DNA from: Dysidea avara
Taxonomy: Eukaryota > Porifera > Demospongiae > Dictyoceratida > Dysideidae
Reading direction: 5' to 3'
Length of the DNA: 64,000 bases
NCBI RefSeq assembly: GCF_963678975.1
Contig: NC_089274.1
Location: 918,001 to 982,000 of the forward strand
Positions 20,601-32,195 of the stretch are shown here, piece after piece. Below the pieces are notes generated by a model. The model worked only from the letters and a program-made list of their open reading frames with translations. It was not told the origin of the DNA and searched no databases. Numbering within the stretch: the first letter of the stretch is position 1; each line of letters starts with the position of its first letter. Made by a program: the position numbers and the translations under genes.

Positions 20601-23600
20601 GACTAGCTTTGTGCTGTGTGCTATGGTTGAAGGAAGTGCCTTGTATGTGCTGTAGGTTGAGTAGTGATAATTGTGTAGACACTTGTTAACTCTTGCTTAT
20701 ACTGTATTGATATGTTTCTGATATATCCTAAATGCGGAACTGGTAGGGTAGAAAACAGGAATGGCTCTATTTACTTCAACAATTCTAGTGTGATTGCATA
20801 ATCATGCATCGAATTATGCAATATTGATGTAGATTAACCTGTTACCAAGGTAATGATAATGAGTTCTACTGGACACCAGGTTTGTTAGTACTGGGCACTA
20901 TCTGGGATAATGCATTCTAGTGTTCGACATATGCAAGGTTCAACAGCAAGTAGCAGTGGTCAGAGCAGTATCCACCCTTCCCTTCCCTTATACTAGCGGG
21001 TTCAGGTCTCTAGTACAACCTGGAGTATTGGATTGGGAACACTCCTAATAAGGGTATTCAACCTAAAGTAGGTTAATAAGGGGTCGGAAGTTAGCCTCCA
21101 GGTATTCAGGGGGCTGGTTAAGGAAGATCACAGTAGGAATCAATTAGGATGGCTTACTTGTATGGAGGGGGTGGTCAGCCTCGGACACTCCAAACACAGT
21201 ACCTGAAGAGGAGTTTGGTAGTGTCTATATAGCAGTCATGAATATGAGGGGTGGCCAGTATTGTGGCTTGAATGCCAAGCTAAGTCTACCGAATCCTCTA
21301 GCAAACTGTTTGCTAAATACACACCAACCTGCTTAATCACCAGCTAGAAGTGATTATATGTCCATACCAAAATATATTGAATCTCACAATCAAGAGTATT
21401 TTGTTGTGTTTCAATTGTGGGGGAGGGGATATTTTTGAGGAATAGCAGCTTGAGGAGCTCTTTCAAATATCCTAAATTACAATTCTTTAAAAGGTAGTGT
21501 AAGTCGCCAATTATGGGCAGGTACCAATTATCGGTTGGCGCTTGTAAAGTATACAGACTACGGAGTGTATAGTACCACTGTGAACTGTTATTACCCTCTA
21601 AAACATTTCTTACAATTTTTATCATTCAGTAATGCACAAACTGAAATCTCTTGATGCTTAGTACTCAACGTATTTAGCATAAACTTTGTTGTTTCTTTGT
21701 GAAGTTTTTGTGGTATATACAGTCTGTATGATTTCCTATATAAAATTATTTTACGTAACTTCATGGTTAGCCAGCATAGCTTGTAGAGCACTTTAGGAAG
21801 AATAATATCAGTGTTTGAGTATGAGAGAGTACAATATCAGTGTTTGAGTATGAGAGAGTACAATATCAATGTTTGAGTATGAGAGAGTACAATATCAGTG
21901 TTTGAGTATGAGAGAGTACAATATCAGTGTTTGAGTATGAGAGAGTACAATATCAGTGTTTGAGTATGAGAGAGTACAATATCAGTGTTTGAGTATGAGA
22001 GAGTACAATATCAATGTTTGAGTATGAGAGAGTACAATATCAGTGTTTGAGTATGAGAGAGTACAATATCAGTGTTTGAGTATGAGAGAGTACAATATCA
22101 GTGTTTGAGTATGAGAGAGTACAATATCAGTGTTTGAGTATGAGAGAGTACAAAGTTTGCTACAGTTCAGCTACATGTAGTTGTGGTACCACACAGGTTA
22201 TTTATGAGATCATGAGGTAATTAATTTGCTGATTAAATACTCCATCAGTTTTATCTGTATTGTGGCACAGGCACACACAGTATATGTGTGGGACCATTAA
22301 ACATTGGTCTTATTAATGAGGTCATGAAGTACACCTTAGCTATGTTTAGGACCTCCTTGACATGGTCACTATAAGGCCTGCTGGGGATACATTTCACACA
22401 CACATCATGACATACCATCCCATTGTTGAAATCTATTGGTTTTGTACATTATTTGACAATTGCTAAATCAACTAGTCCAGCTGATAAACTGCTGCCTTCA
22501 CTGTGTATCATGTACACTCCTGTAGAAGTTGTCATGTTTTTCCTCCATTATTATATAACCCCAGCAGCTGGTAATTCTAGTCAACAAATTGTTCACATGT
22601 CCACCTCCCCTCCCTGACATGCAGTACAACATGACACTTTCCCCACTGACATGAGTTCCTTTCAGTTGTTACAACTGCAATTGGTCCAGACTCCAGGCTC
22701 CCTAACCAACAATCATCAGTGATCACTATGGTGAGTCCTTATACTGAAAACTGGTTCATTGACAAATGGAAAGGCTAATGGTTTTCTTTGCCACAACTGG
22801 TCGGAGACATGCTTACCATATATGTGACTGGATTTAGGAAAAACACGTCCCAAATTGCACATTAGAAGTTTCGAGATAAACAGTTTTAAAGAATTCAAGT
22901 CGGCATAACTCACCAAGGATAGCAAGCATGAGTATGAAATTTTTTATTACTTTCAGACCACTTCCAGTACTTGTAGAGTTATTGCCACACCACCCAGAAA
23001 GGACGTCTGTTAAAACCACGCTCAAGTAATGCTGAGGGTCAAACTGTTTGTACGATAGTGAGCTATCCACTGGTGGTGTTAGTTTGATTTCGCAATTTGG
23101 ATTGGTTCTGTAAAATCTGGTCACATGTGTATCTGATTAATTACAATAAGAGATTTGCTATTTTCAGAGTTGTATGTTAGGTTTGTGCCTACAACACTTA
23201 GCTCCTGATGTTGTTAAGGTTGTATCTCAATAATTTGTCTTTTTGTACTAATCACACAAAATTATGTGGTAGTCCAACCTCACCTTTTACTAAACTATTA
23301 CATCACAACAACAACATAGTTTTGTTGTCAACATTAGGTTTGTATCAGTCAGTCACAAACAACACTATCCCTGCAGTAGTCAGTCACTGCTAGTGTATGC
23401 ATAACTGATGGCTGGCTATGATAACATGTGTGGGTGCCCTCTAATGCCATTATGGGGATTGTTTATTTATGATTAATATTTTAGGCCAAAGTTTATTCAC
23501 ACTGGGTCGTAGAGCGCCTGACTGGCTTCACCAAGCTTGTGCCTGTTACCATAGTGATTGCAAGATATTTGTCACATTGCTCACAAAAAAGATAAAAGGT

Positions 23601-26600
23601 GGTGAGATTAAAAGGATGATTAAAGGTTGTTTGTTGTGATACAGAGAATTGTTTGGTTGCCTGATGTGTTGTTTGGATGGTTTCCCAAATATTTTTGTCT
23701 TTTACACATTTGCTACATGAATGAACACTGAGCAGCAGTCGGTGTATCATGTGAAGATTTGGAAATTTAGTACTTTGCAATGTACTCACTGTACAGTAAC
23801 CCTTTTATGATTTTTCTATTTTGTAATTCTCTCTCTGTATATGTGTGTGTTTCTTGTGCTTGGTTACTGTATAGCCGGAAATTTTCGAGGGACGAAATTC
23901 ACGATGATAGCTTCGTGAAAATATAATTGTGAAATGTTTCAGTTTATACACATAGATATTACCCGCTTTCTAGACTTTCATGAATTAAAAAACATGAAAA
24001 TTGTATTTTGCACAGTTACGTGAAAGTTTCATCCCTCGACAATTTCCCACTATATGGTATATTTCAATGTCTATTATTAACTAAACAGGAAAAAGAATCA
24101 TAAACCTCAGCTGTGTGTCTTTTTTTTGTAAAATGCCTTTGTAATCCAACAATGTTTACTATACCAGTAAACTTGTTGGATTATTTTGCTACATAGCAGA
24201 GAACAGCTTGGGACCAGCCAATAACATCAAGGTGTCCTGATAGTGTCTGGAATGTATCGGTATCCTAAAGTGCCACTGCAAGTGAAGAAGCTGCAGCTGT
24301 CACGATTGTCGCTCCTAACATGTCAAGTGTTATAAGTGTGGCCACTTGAAATCATCAAATGTATTGCTAAGAAATTGTAACCTTTTTCTAAATAAGGTGA
24401 ATATTTGGCAAACTATTAAATCACGATCATTATTGCTAGTAGCAACCAAACTAGCACTGTGTGAGTGTTTTGCCAAACAACTTCTATCCCACATCCGAGT
24501 AGCTGTGTTTTTACTAGCTGTCTACTACCCAGCAATTATTAGCTAGTAACACATTTTACTAGTCAAGTGGATTGTATTGGAATATGATTTATGTTTGTTT
24601 ACCTTATAACACATGTCACCTTGATGTATTCATGGTAACTGCCATGAATACATCAGGGGGAAACTGCACTAAAGCAAACACAAACTGTGCTCACTGTATC
24701 AGTGGTAGGGAGAAATTGTTAACTGGTAATTGTATTGGTAGATTGATCTCTGCAATGAGTGTATTGAGTGGGCCAAACAAGAGAAAAGAACGTTTCTTCG
24801 TCAAACACTCGAAGCTCGTCTAATTGTTCTATATCTTGATACTGCCAACTACACTGCTGCTATTAATCTCAGTGAGTTGTTGTGTTGCTATGGGTTACCA
24901 AGTGATGTTACTGTAATTAAGGCACAGTCCTGCTGAAGGAGTTAAAGAAACTCGATGACAAGGCATTGCTGGTTGAGGTGCAGCTGCTAGAGAGCAGAGT
25001 ATACCAGAAATTAGGTAACATTCCTAAGTCTAGGTAAGAAATTGTTAAAATACATCGCACAACCGTGATGGAGATATTTGACCAGGGCTGCTCTCACTTC
25101 TGCGAAGACAACTGCCAATTCCATATACTGCCCACCAAAACTACAGGTACATTAGATACCTTTAGTATTGTTAAGATTATGTGTGCGTGTTGTAGGCTTC
25201 CTTGGACCTGCAGTCTGGTAAGTCACAGTTAATCAGTTTGTAGATTCTTGTGTGTCTGCTTATTATTGTACAGATATGAGTTATGTTATTTGTGCAATAA
25301 CAGTTTACCCTACTATGTGTGTGGTATTGAGATAGTAAAAGATTGATTGTGATTGGTTCTATCAACAGTGGACGACTTGTTTATTGCTGCGGTTACCCTC
25401 CTCTGCAGGTATTTTACACGCCCAAGAAAAAGATTTCAAAACTGCATATTCGTATTTCTACGAGTCATTTGAGGTATGCAATTATCCTAACATAGCAAAA
25501 ACAAACCAACAAGTCAAAAATTACAGGGTTACGACTCCATTGATGACCCAAGGGCCATCCTCGGGCTCAAGTACATGTTGCTATGCAAGATCATGTTGAA
25601 CAAGTGAGCATGGTTACCACCTGACAAGTGTCAGAAGTATGGACCAGATAAAGGGTCGGTCACAATCTAGAGCAGAGGCACCTTTTGTCCACCTGTGACT
25701 TCACTTGATCAGCTGTTTCATGAGCAAAAATCTCAAGAGGATAGGGTTGGTAGATTAACAGGAATCAGTGCAAAGAGTGCAAAACTAGTTTGGGGGCATA
25801 GTCTCAACAAATTGAAGTGGCAAACTGTTTGCAGCCACTTGTATTTCTAGGCAGGTTTTGAGAAGAACTTTGCAGATTTGCAGTAGTTAAATGAATGAGA
25901 CCTGTGTACCTAAGCCCCGCCAAATACAGTAATATCAAAGAAGTGAACATGTGTTCACTCCCAATAGTTTTGTACTGGAACAAGTCATGTTTTCATGTTG
26001 TAAACATGTTTGTTTGTTAGTGGTATTTTAGCTTCACTATTTTAAATTCTTTTTAAAAAAAAAAGAATCAGTCACGCCTGTGAAACAACTAATCAAGCCT
26101 TACCGCTGGAAACCTGTGAGGTCCTCAGTTAAGCCTAAAATTGCAAACTGGCAAAGTGATGGGCCAAGATGGATTGTGATCTATCAAATATTTGATGGTC
26201 TTATTTTTGATGCTGTTGGGGTGTTATTGTGCAATGACAAATATTTTCCCCGCTAGTCCTGAAGATGTGCAAGTGTTAGTAACAAGCAGATTAGCTCTGA
26301 GATACACTGGCTGTGAGGTATGTAACGTGTACTGTTAATGTGGACACTTGAGGACACCTACATAATCCAGACACTTAGTGAAAATTGGGATACTTTGATA
26401 ATCAGGACACTATTGGTTGGTCCCAAGCTCTACATTTAGGTTGGCATAATTTTCCTCAGCTGGATGCGATGCAAGGTGTTGCTAAGTGCAGTGAGAACAG
26501 ATCAGTGTCAGAATTTGAGAAGGTGAGGGGACGGGTTGGGAGGAGGTGATGTCACTTGGGATGTGGTTGATAGACTGTGTCTCAGTATCAGAAGGATATC

Positions 26601-28183
26601 TCTGGTGATCCCATTGTACAGGTGTGTGTGTGTGTGTGCGTGCGTGTGTGTTTGTGAGTGATACACTTGATATACTGAAAGTTTACTTACTGAATAATGA
26701 AGATTTTTACTCATTTAGTCCCAATCTCTCCCACACACACAAAATAGTGTAGCATTACAATTCTTAGTTTGAAGTGATAAAGTATTTACTATCAAGGCCA
26801 GTCATCCTGTGTTAATCAGTTCACAGCTTGTTTTACTAACAATATCATATTTCATTGGTGAAAGCCACTAGGTGTTAGACATTAACTGAATTACTATCTT
26901 ATAGTTTCATCTGGATGCTCTTTATGATACTTTACTGGAGCAGAACCTGGCAAGAATAATAGAGCCGTTCTCCCAAGTTGAGGTCTGTTATATTATTTAT
27001 TGGTGTAAACAAGTAGTGTGTTCCTGTTTGTGGTCTTGTCCATTCTAGGCTAATGGAATTCATTGTATAATTAATAATTATTGCTACAAATAATTTCACA
27101 GGTGACAGTGTTGTATTTTTCCAGGTGCATCATATCAGTGACATCATAAACCTTCCCCTGGTCAGCTGCTACTGCCATATTGTTTACTGTTTGTAACATT
27201 TCCCACCCATTTAGCATACTGTGGAGAGGAAGTTGTCACAAATGATACTGGACAAGAAGTTACATGGTAGGAGTTAGCTGGACAATTTGCTCTATTCTTG
27301 ATAGGCTTATAACTGCTTATTTAACATTCTCCATCAATGTGTAATTGTGACTGGGAAAACTGGTTTTATCACCCATGGCAGCAGATTTGATTTTTCCCTA
27401 AGAAAGCTAATTGCCAAACAAAATCAGTCAGTCTTGAGTGGTCTCTTTTCCCAAGCCCAGTGGTGAGCTGTATGACCAGTCTGGAGCCTTTATGGAGCTT
27501 TGGCAAACCTCGGGATGCTGTACAGCTCTATGGTGTTGAATATAGATCTGTGCTGTAAATTTCCTTTTGTTTTAGCCAAGTCTGAGACCTCAATGGCCCA
27601 TAATTGGCTCCTGTTTCATTAAAAAAAACAAAAACAACCTTTTGCCCTCTTCTCCACCCTGATACAGACAACCTTGTGTTAAAAACTATCTAAAATCTAC
27701 AATGGCAGGAAACTTAGCTGTTAGTTGGATGCTCTGGAAGGTAAGGAATTGGTGTAAAAAAAAATTAGCTTCAACTATTGGTGACAAGAATTCATAATAA
27801 AAATAGTGAGGGCTCACTATTTTTATTATGATTTCTTGTTGGCAAGCTACAACACATTAAAAACTGGCAACCAGCATTTCTTGATGCTTTTAAATAAGCG
27901 ATAAGACTGGTTTTCCCAGACTAGGTTGCAATTTATGCTACATTAGCAATACACTGGAAAAAATTTTTAACAGTTGTACAAATGTTGTGTTACAAAATTT
28001 AAGCTTGATGTTAAAATCACTGGTGGTCTATCCTTCACAGGTATACTGGACCAAGGCTCAGGGGTGCTGATAGTTTATGATGAGGGGTTGACTGACTTAA
28101 CGTACACTGCTGCTCTAGACACAATCAATCACATGGGTCAAGTTGTAGATGCTCTTTATGAGAAGGCAAAGTCATTGCCATGA
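14629..28183 (+). CDS. PSMD11: 26S proteasome non-ATPase subunit 11 (Rpn6)
   Basis: 423 residues, close to the 422 of human PSMD11. The 15 exons are 14629-14827, 14896-15020, 24742-24871, 24922-25033, 25086-25146, 25196-25217, 25409-25473, 25527-25603, 26257-26317, 26460-26522, 26574-26621, 26905-26982, 27125-27160, 27215-27266 and 28041-28183. Phases sum correctly. Rpn6 is a lid subunit: an N-terminal TPR-like helical solenoid that clamps lid to base, then a C-terminal PCI domain. Diagnostic blocks include [91 protein letters not shown] and [15 protein letters not shown]. An in-frame ATG lies upstream at 14536, but homology begins at the ATG chosen. Intron 1 carries a TCACGTGA box at 14871. 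Intron 2 (15021-24741) is 9.7 kb of repeats. Confidence 0.95.
16674..16708. repeat. Inverted telomere-like repeat
   Basis: CCCTATTAGGGTTAGGG is followed immediately by GTAACCCTAACCCTAAT, so (TTAGGG) units sit head to head in a 35 bp palindrome. Single TTAGGG-type units occur in inverted order, which is unlike a simple telomere end. Confidence 0.7.
17245..17404 (+). repeat. 36-bp minisatellite carrying telomeric (CCCTAA)3
   Basis: Four tandem 36 bp units, GAGATAGTCACTGATAG plus CCCTAACCCTAACCCTAAG, with a partial fifth. Each unit holds three CCCTAA telomere-type hexamers behind a unique 17 bp spacer. It lies 0.55 kb from the inverted telomeric palindrome at 16674. Confidence 0.9.
17504..17961. 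mobile_element. MITE with about 75-bp terminal inverted repeats
   Basis: The left end CAAGAGTTCATAATATA...CTAAGGAGAGTATCCTACTC is mirrored at the right end by GAGTAGGATACTCTCCTTAG...TATTATGAACTCTTG. Pairing continues inwards through the TACAGGGGTAT and GAAGTTATGACGT words. The unpaired centre is about 300 bp and has no transposase frame. Confidence 0.8.
18540..18910 (-). mobile_element. Composite repeat fragment, copy 3
   Basis: Reverse-oriented, diverged copy of the tail segment seen at 49350-49980 and 54020-54745. It shows the TTAGGGATCATG...TTTGGGCTTTTCTGGCC end, the CTTGGCAGTATTACCAAGCCC block and the GTAACGGGCTGAA block. It is non-coding. Confidence 0.6.
21806..22153 (+). repeat. 29-bp tandem repeat, about 12 copies
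   Basis: The unit AATATCAGTGTTTGAGTATGAGAGAGTAC is repeated about 12 times with almost no divergence; two copies have CAATG for CAGTG. Such homogeneity points to recent expansion. It lies in PSMD11 intron 2. Confidence 0.95.
23871..24058. mobile_element. Small TIR element
   Basis: The left end TATAGCCGGAAATTTTCGAGGGA is mirrored by TCCCTCGACAATTTCCCACTATA at the right, with inner GAAA...TTTC and TTCGTGAAA...TTACGTGAAA relationships. The span is 190 bp and non-coding. It is probably a MITE. Confidence 0.55.
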
Positions 28184-28389
28184 CAATCACATCTTAGCTA
28201 GGATTGTAACTGATTATTACTATTATTAAAAATATTGTTAATAATTTAAAAAGCAGAGAAAACATGTACACATTGACAATTTTAAGTGGAATGATAAGTT
28301 CATGGTGAGAAACAGTTACTAGATAATATTTACACAAGGAGAAGTGATTATGGGATTGCAGTGATCATAAAAGTTGCATAAGATTTGGA

Positions 28390-30298
28390 TCAGCTTGGTG
28401 AACTGCTTGTAAATGATTTCTCCTTCATAGAAGATTCCAACACAGTTGCGCTTGACAAAGTTTGTTTAGATATGAGATGGCGGTAGTAGTAGACAATAAC
28501 TCCACACAAGATCAGAACAGCCACCATAATGACCACACAGATACAGAGTAGTACTATGAACATGTAGAAGACAACAATCGTCTCATGATTGTCATCGTCT
28601 GTGTCATGTTCTCTACCCAATGGTGGTGAAGCTCTTGTAGTTGTGCTTGGTGTAACAGTGCTGGTCATTGTGCTTCTTGTTGAGGTGGTCTTGATTGTGG
28701 AGGGAGTTGAGGTGATAACCAGAGGTTCTACATAAAAGGAGACATGTAATAAACAATTGAGGTGACTACTAAATAATGCATAGTGACATGTTCCAGACTA
28801 CACTACTTCAGAGTGACTTGTAATAAACACTAAAAGTGTCACTTACCACAACCGGATTGTTCAGTGTCTTCATCATCACAAGGTGGTCCAGGTCTTCCTG
28901 GAGTAGTTGGTGATGGACGATTACAATAGTTACTGAAGCAACAGGTTATGTTGAATGATGACTTGTTCGTACAAGTGAACTCTCCTTGTACCCCAGCATG
29001 TACACAAGAGGTAGTATGAATACCATCTCCCATGCTGTACGAGGCACAGGCATAATCAGTTTCACAAACTTCAGGCCCATCCGTACACTGACTGCAGTGA
29101 CACATAAACTGAACACCCGGCCTGCGAAGGTCTATTTCTGTTGCAGTTGGTTCTTCAGTTGTGGGGAATATTGGGATGTCAATGATTCCTGTGTCTGGCT
29201 TGGTTGGCATGCCTGTTTGCTGTGGACTTGCAGTATTCCCGATTAGTTGAGGTATGTAACTTGTCGTTGCTGTCATACTAATCGGGGATGACGGACTGGG
29301 CCATTCATTTGGAATTTTCTCATTGTTACACAAGTCACCACGACAACATGTTGTCTTTTCATCACCACTGTGTGACTCAGTACATTTCTTTATACAACCT
29401 CTTTCGTAAGATATAACAGTACCCAATCTTCTGATAGTTGTATAACATGAATCCTTGTTTGATCTTAGAGTACACTTTTGGTTCTTGCACCTTCTACTAC
29501 CGACACATCTACAGGCAGTCTCCTGGGGCTCTTGAGTTTCTGAGAGCAAACAAGAAATCATCAATTACAACTAAAGTACAGATTAATTAGAAGGGACATG
29601 TCATACACCACAAACATTCACCATCAAGGTGATAAATAAACAGCCGGTGATTGTGGACACCCAGGCCCTTACTAAACCAGGCCCATTGAGAAAGCCTTCT
29701 TGTGGTTGAAAACAGTTTAGTAACCATTTAGCAACACCCTCTACAAAGTGATGGACATCACACAAACAAACAGTCCCACACTTCAGGGGAGACATGCAGC
29801 CTGGGACATCTTCTAACACATGATTTGGACAGGAAACCAAACATGGCGCCCTTGCAGCTGTCAACACAACACAACACATCAAAACTAATGGGGCAGCTGC
29901 AAGGAACAAGTTATTGTGGCATGCCTTAGCTAATCACCTTGAAAGTGCTCAGCATTACACGAGTCAGTGTCATTACAACACAAGTTCTTGTGAGCACTAC
30001 TGTCAGTGTATGCACAAATCACAGATTGTGCAGCATCAGTAACACATCCTTTGCGCAGCACAGTCCTTTGTCCTGATATATCTGTGATTAGCTGTGAGTA
30101 ACAAGCACCTCTGGCCCCAGCATCACATGTGTCTTTCTCAACAGCACAATCTGCGGTACACTCGCACATTAGACCACCTACAAGATTCAGTAGGTTATTT
30201 GTAGGTACAAGTTAATAGCAACAATACTTACAGGTTAGTAACGGTAGTTCTGCTACCATCATCACTAGTAGTACCGGTAAGTGTAACCAGGCCGTCAT
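28390..30298 (-). CDS. Membrane protein with three TGF-beta-receptor-type ectodomains, no kinase
   Basis: 445 residues in four exons: 30298-30232, 30177-29938, 29539-28847 and 28727-28390. Phases close. Exon 1 encodes a hydrophobic signal peptide (WLHLPVLLVMMVAELPLL). Three cysteine-rich modules follow at about residues 23-100, 112-175 and 249-310. Each opens with a CxC pair (CECTADC, CRCVGSRRC, CHCSQC) and closes with a CC...CN knuckle (CCNDTDSCN, CCRGDLCN, CCFSNYCN), the three-finger plan of activin/TGF-beta type I receptor ectodomains. Module 1 is closest to that family (TCDAGARGACYSQL). Linkers and stalk are Pro/Thr/Ser-rich. One transmembrane helix at about 388-413 precedes a roughly 32-residue Ser-rich tail with no kinase. 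It could bind TGF-beta-like ligands as a decoy or co-receptor, or be an Ly6-type surface protein; function is inferred. It faces PSMD11 tail to tail, 206 bp away. Confidence 0.8.
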
Positions 30299-32195
30299 CT
30301 CTTACTTGCACCACCTGCAGCGGGACACGCACGCATGAGCTAATCGCTGCTAGATGCCTTGAACACACAAGCAGGCTCACTGGATGGGAAACCTACCAGA
30401 GTTGATATATAACTTCTTCGAATTACACGCTTGAAGGGGCGGCCTTACGCTACTAACTAAGTTACACGATATCTCGAGCCGCTTATATACTGAAATGTCA
30501 GGCATACAAAGGCTTCTTGATCACTGCAATTCTTAGCTGCTGACAGTCCCTAACTGAAGAACAATTCGACTCATCATTAACTCGGTCAAAACCATCTCAC
30601 TTCCGTAATTGGTTCACGGGAGATCAAAGGGCACGCAAGAATTCGTCAACAGGTAATATTGTTTATTATTCGCTATGCAGATGACGTAATCGATTTATGA
30701 TAACAGCTTTCACTAACATAAAAAGCTAGATGAATCCCGTGATGTACACATCACAGTTAATCTACACATTGCATACAATCTACCTGGCCCTAGCTAGACT
30801 ACCATAGATAGTATATTCTCTGTACCTGGTACAGAGAATAGTAATCTATGGACTAGCTGTCCAACCAGCTGGTAATTAAAAAATCAAATTTACTGAATTC
30901 AAACAATCAAACATGAATGCAACTGTGCATGAGGTGTAAAATATGCATTAGCTCAGCCTGGCTTCCCTCACAGCTCTTCCGTTGCAGCACAGTGGAGCAG
31001 TTATCAATAGTACACCTCTTGGGCTATGTGTAACAACCATTGTCTGCCAGAATTTGTGGTGATGTTGCCAATCACGCTCCTCTGGGTTGCACAGAAATAT
31101 TGAACTTTACCTCAGTGTTGTGGAGAGACCCTCCAACCTGACTGAGGCATCTTGATTATCAACATCATGGTGTCCTAATTTCAGGGGTCTAAATGAGTAT
31201 ACACTAACACAAATGGAACCACTGTGGCCATGAACAAGTGTCCTGATTATCAAGGTGCCTTATTTAAGGACATCATTTCCAAAAGGATGTTTCGTATGTA
31301 ATTACATATCACTCCAGCAGTACTGATGTTCTGTAGTGTAGAGACATCACAGAGTATAGGCCTGTTGGATCTGATCATTATTTTAACTTGTCCAGCTTGG
31401 GTATAGTCATCAATCATTATTTTCTAATTTCAGTGAAAGACCTCAGCATTTGTGGCTCTAGTGAACTGTAGAATATCATTACAATCTCTGCAACTTAATT
31501 GCTATGTAATCTGCAATGATTGAAGGTGTGAGAATAATTATGTTGGAATTTGTATGTTAAGTGGCAATTAATCAGATTTTAATAACAGTAACATTCCAAT
31601 AAATATTTCACTATGTATAGTTGATGGGAGGGAGTAGTATAGGCGTCACTTACATAAACAGATAAAAGAGGTTACAAGCACCCTGGAATGTACCTTTTCA
31701 AACATATTTAATGTTTAAACAGGCTATATAGAACAGGTGTCCATAGACCTTCACCTTCAGCACTTGTGCTGTAAAGCCAGATACCTTACATGTAGTGAGA
31801 ATTGTTTTATTACAGTTTGCAAGCAAACGATTGTTACAAAGTGTGCCTTACCATTAAGGTGCCCAGGATAATTAATTATGTAGTCAACTAAGTGTCTGGA
31901 TTATGTAGGTGTCCTCATGTGAGAGTTAGTGTACCAAACAGGGGATCATGTATAGCAATGGCATATAGCTATTTATAGAAAACAAGCTTGGTTGTTATAA
32001 TATCACTCCCTAACAGTTTGTTACTCTTCAGACATGTTAGGACAACTGTGATGATGGGTCACTTGTATGTCATCTTCACTGAATGGTCTCTGTTGTCGGT
32101 AAAACACCTCCAGATGAAATGTTTATAATTCACATACTTGCAATTCAAATAATTCAATACAAAACAGTTTACAACTGCTCAAAACTAGTGTCTCG
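30299..32195. other. Intergenic region with repeat fragments
   Basis: Between the start of the receptor-like gene and the stop of the flotillin. The first few hundred bases presumably hold the promoter of the receptor-like gene. A short hairpin (TATTCTCTGTACC / GGTACAGAGAATA) is at about 30812-30840. From about 31100 there are fragments of the CTTGATTATCAAGG...GTCCTGATTATC repeat also seen at 26370, 31850, 35640 and 56215. I see no gene. Confidence 0.5.

Larger units (their letters stand above)
15021..24741 (+). other. PSMD11 intron 2, repeat-rich
   Basis: A 9.7 kb intron. I see tandem repeats, inverted-repeat elements and composite-repeat fragments (listed separately). Open frames on the minus strand at 21344-21791 and 22716-23124 resemble no family I know and lack splice or codon signals. 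I do not call a nested gene here. Confidence 0.6.

Noticed and set aside
21344-21791. Two overlapping minus-strand frames in PSMD11 intron 2
   Set aside because: AT-rich chance frames with no recognised motif, no splice sites and no signal peptide.
29601-29909. Hydrophobic Cys-rich minus-strand frame in intron 2 of the receptor-like gene
   Set aside because: It does not follow the CC...CN module pattern, and the flanking exons join in phase without it.
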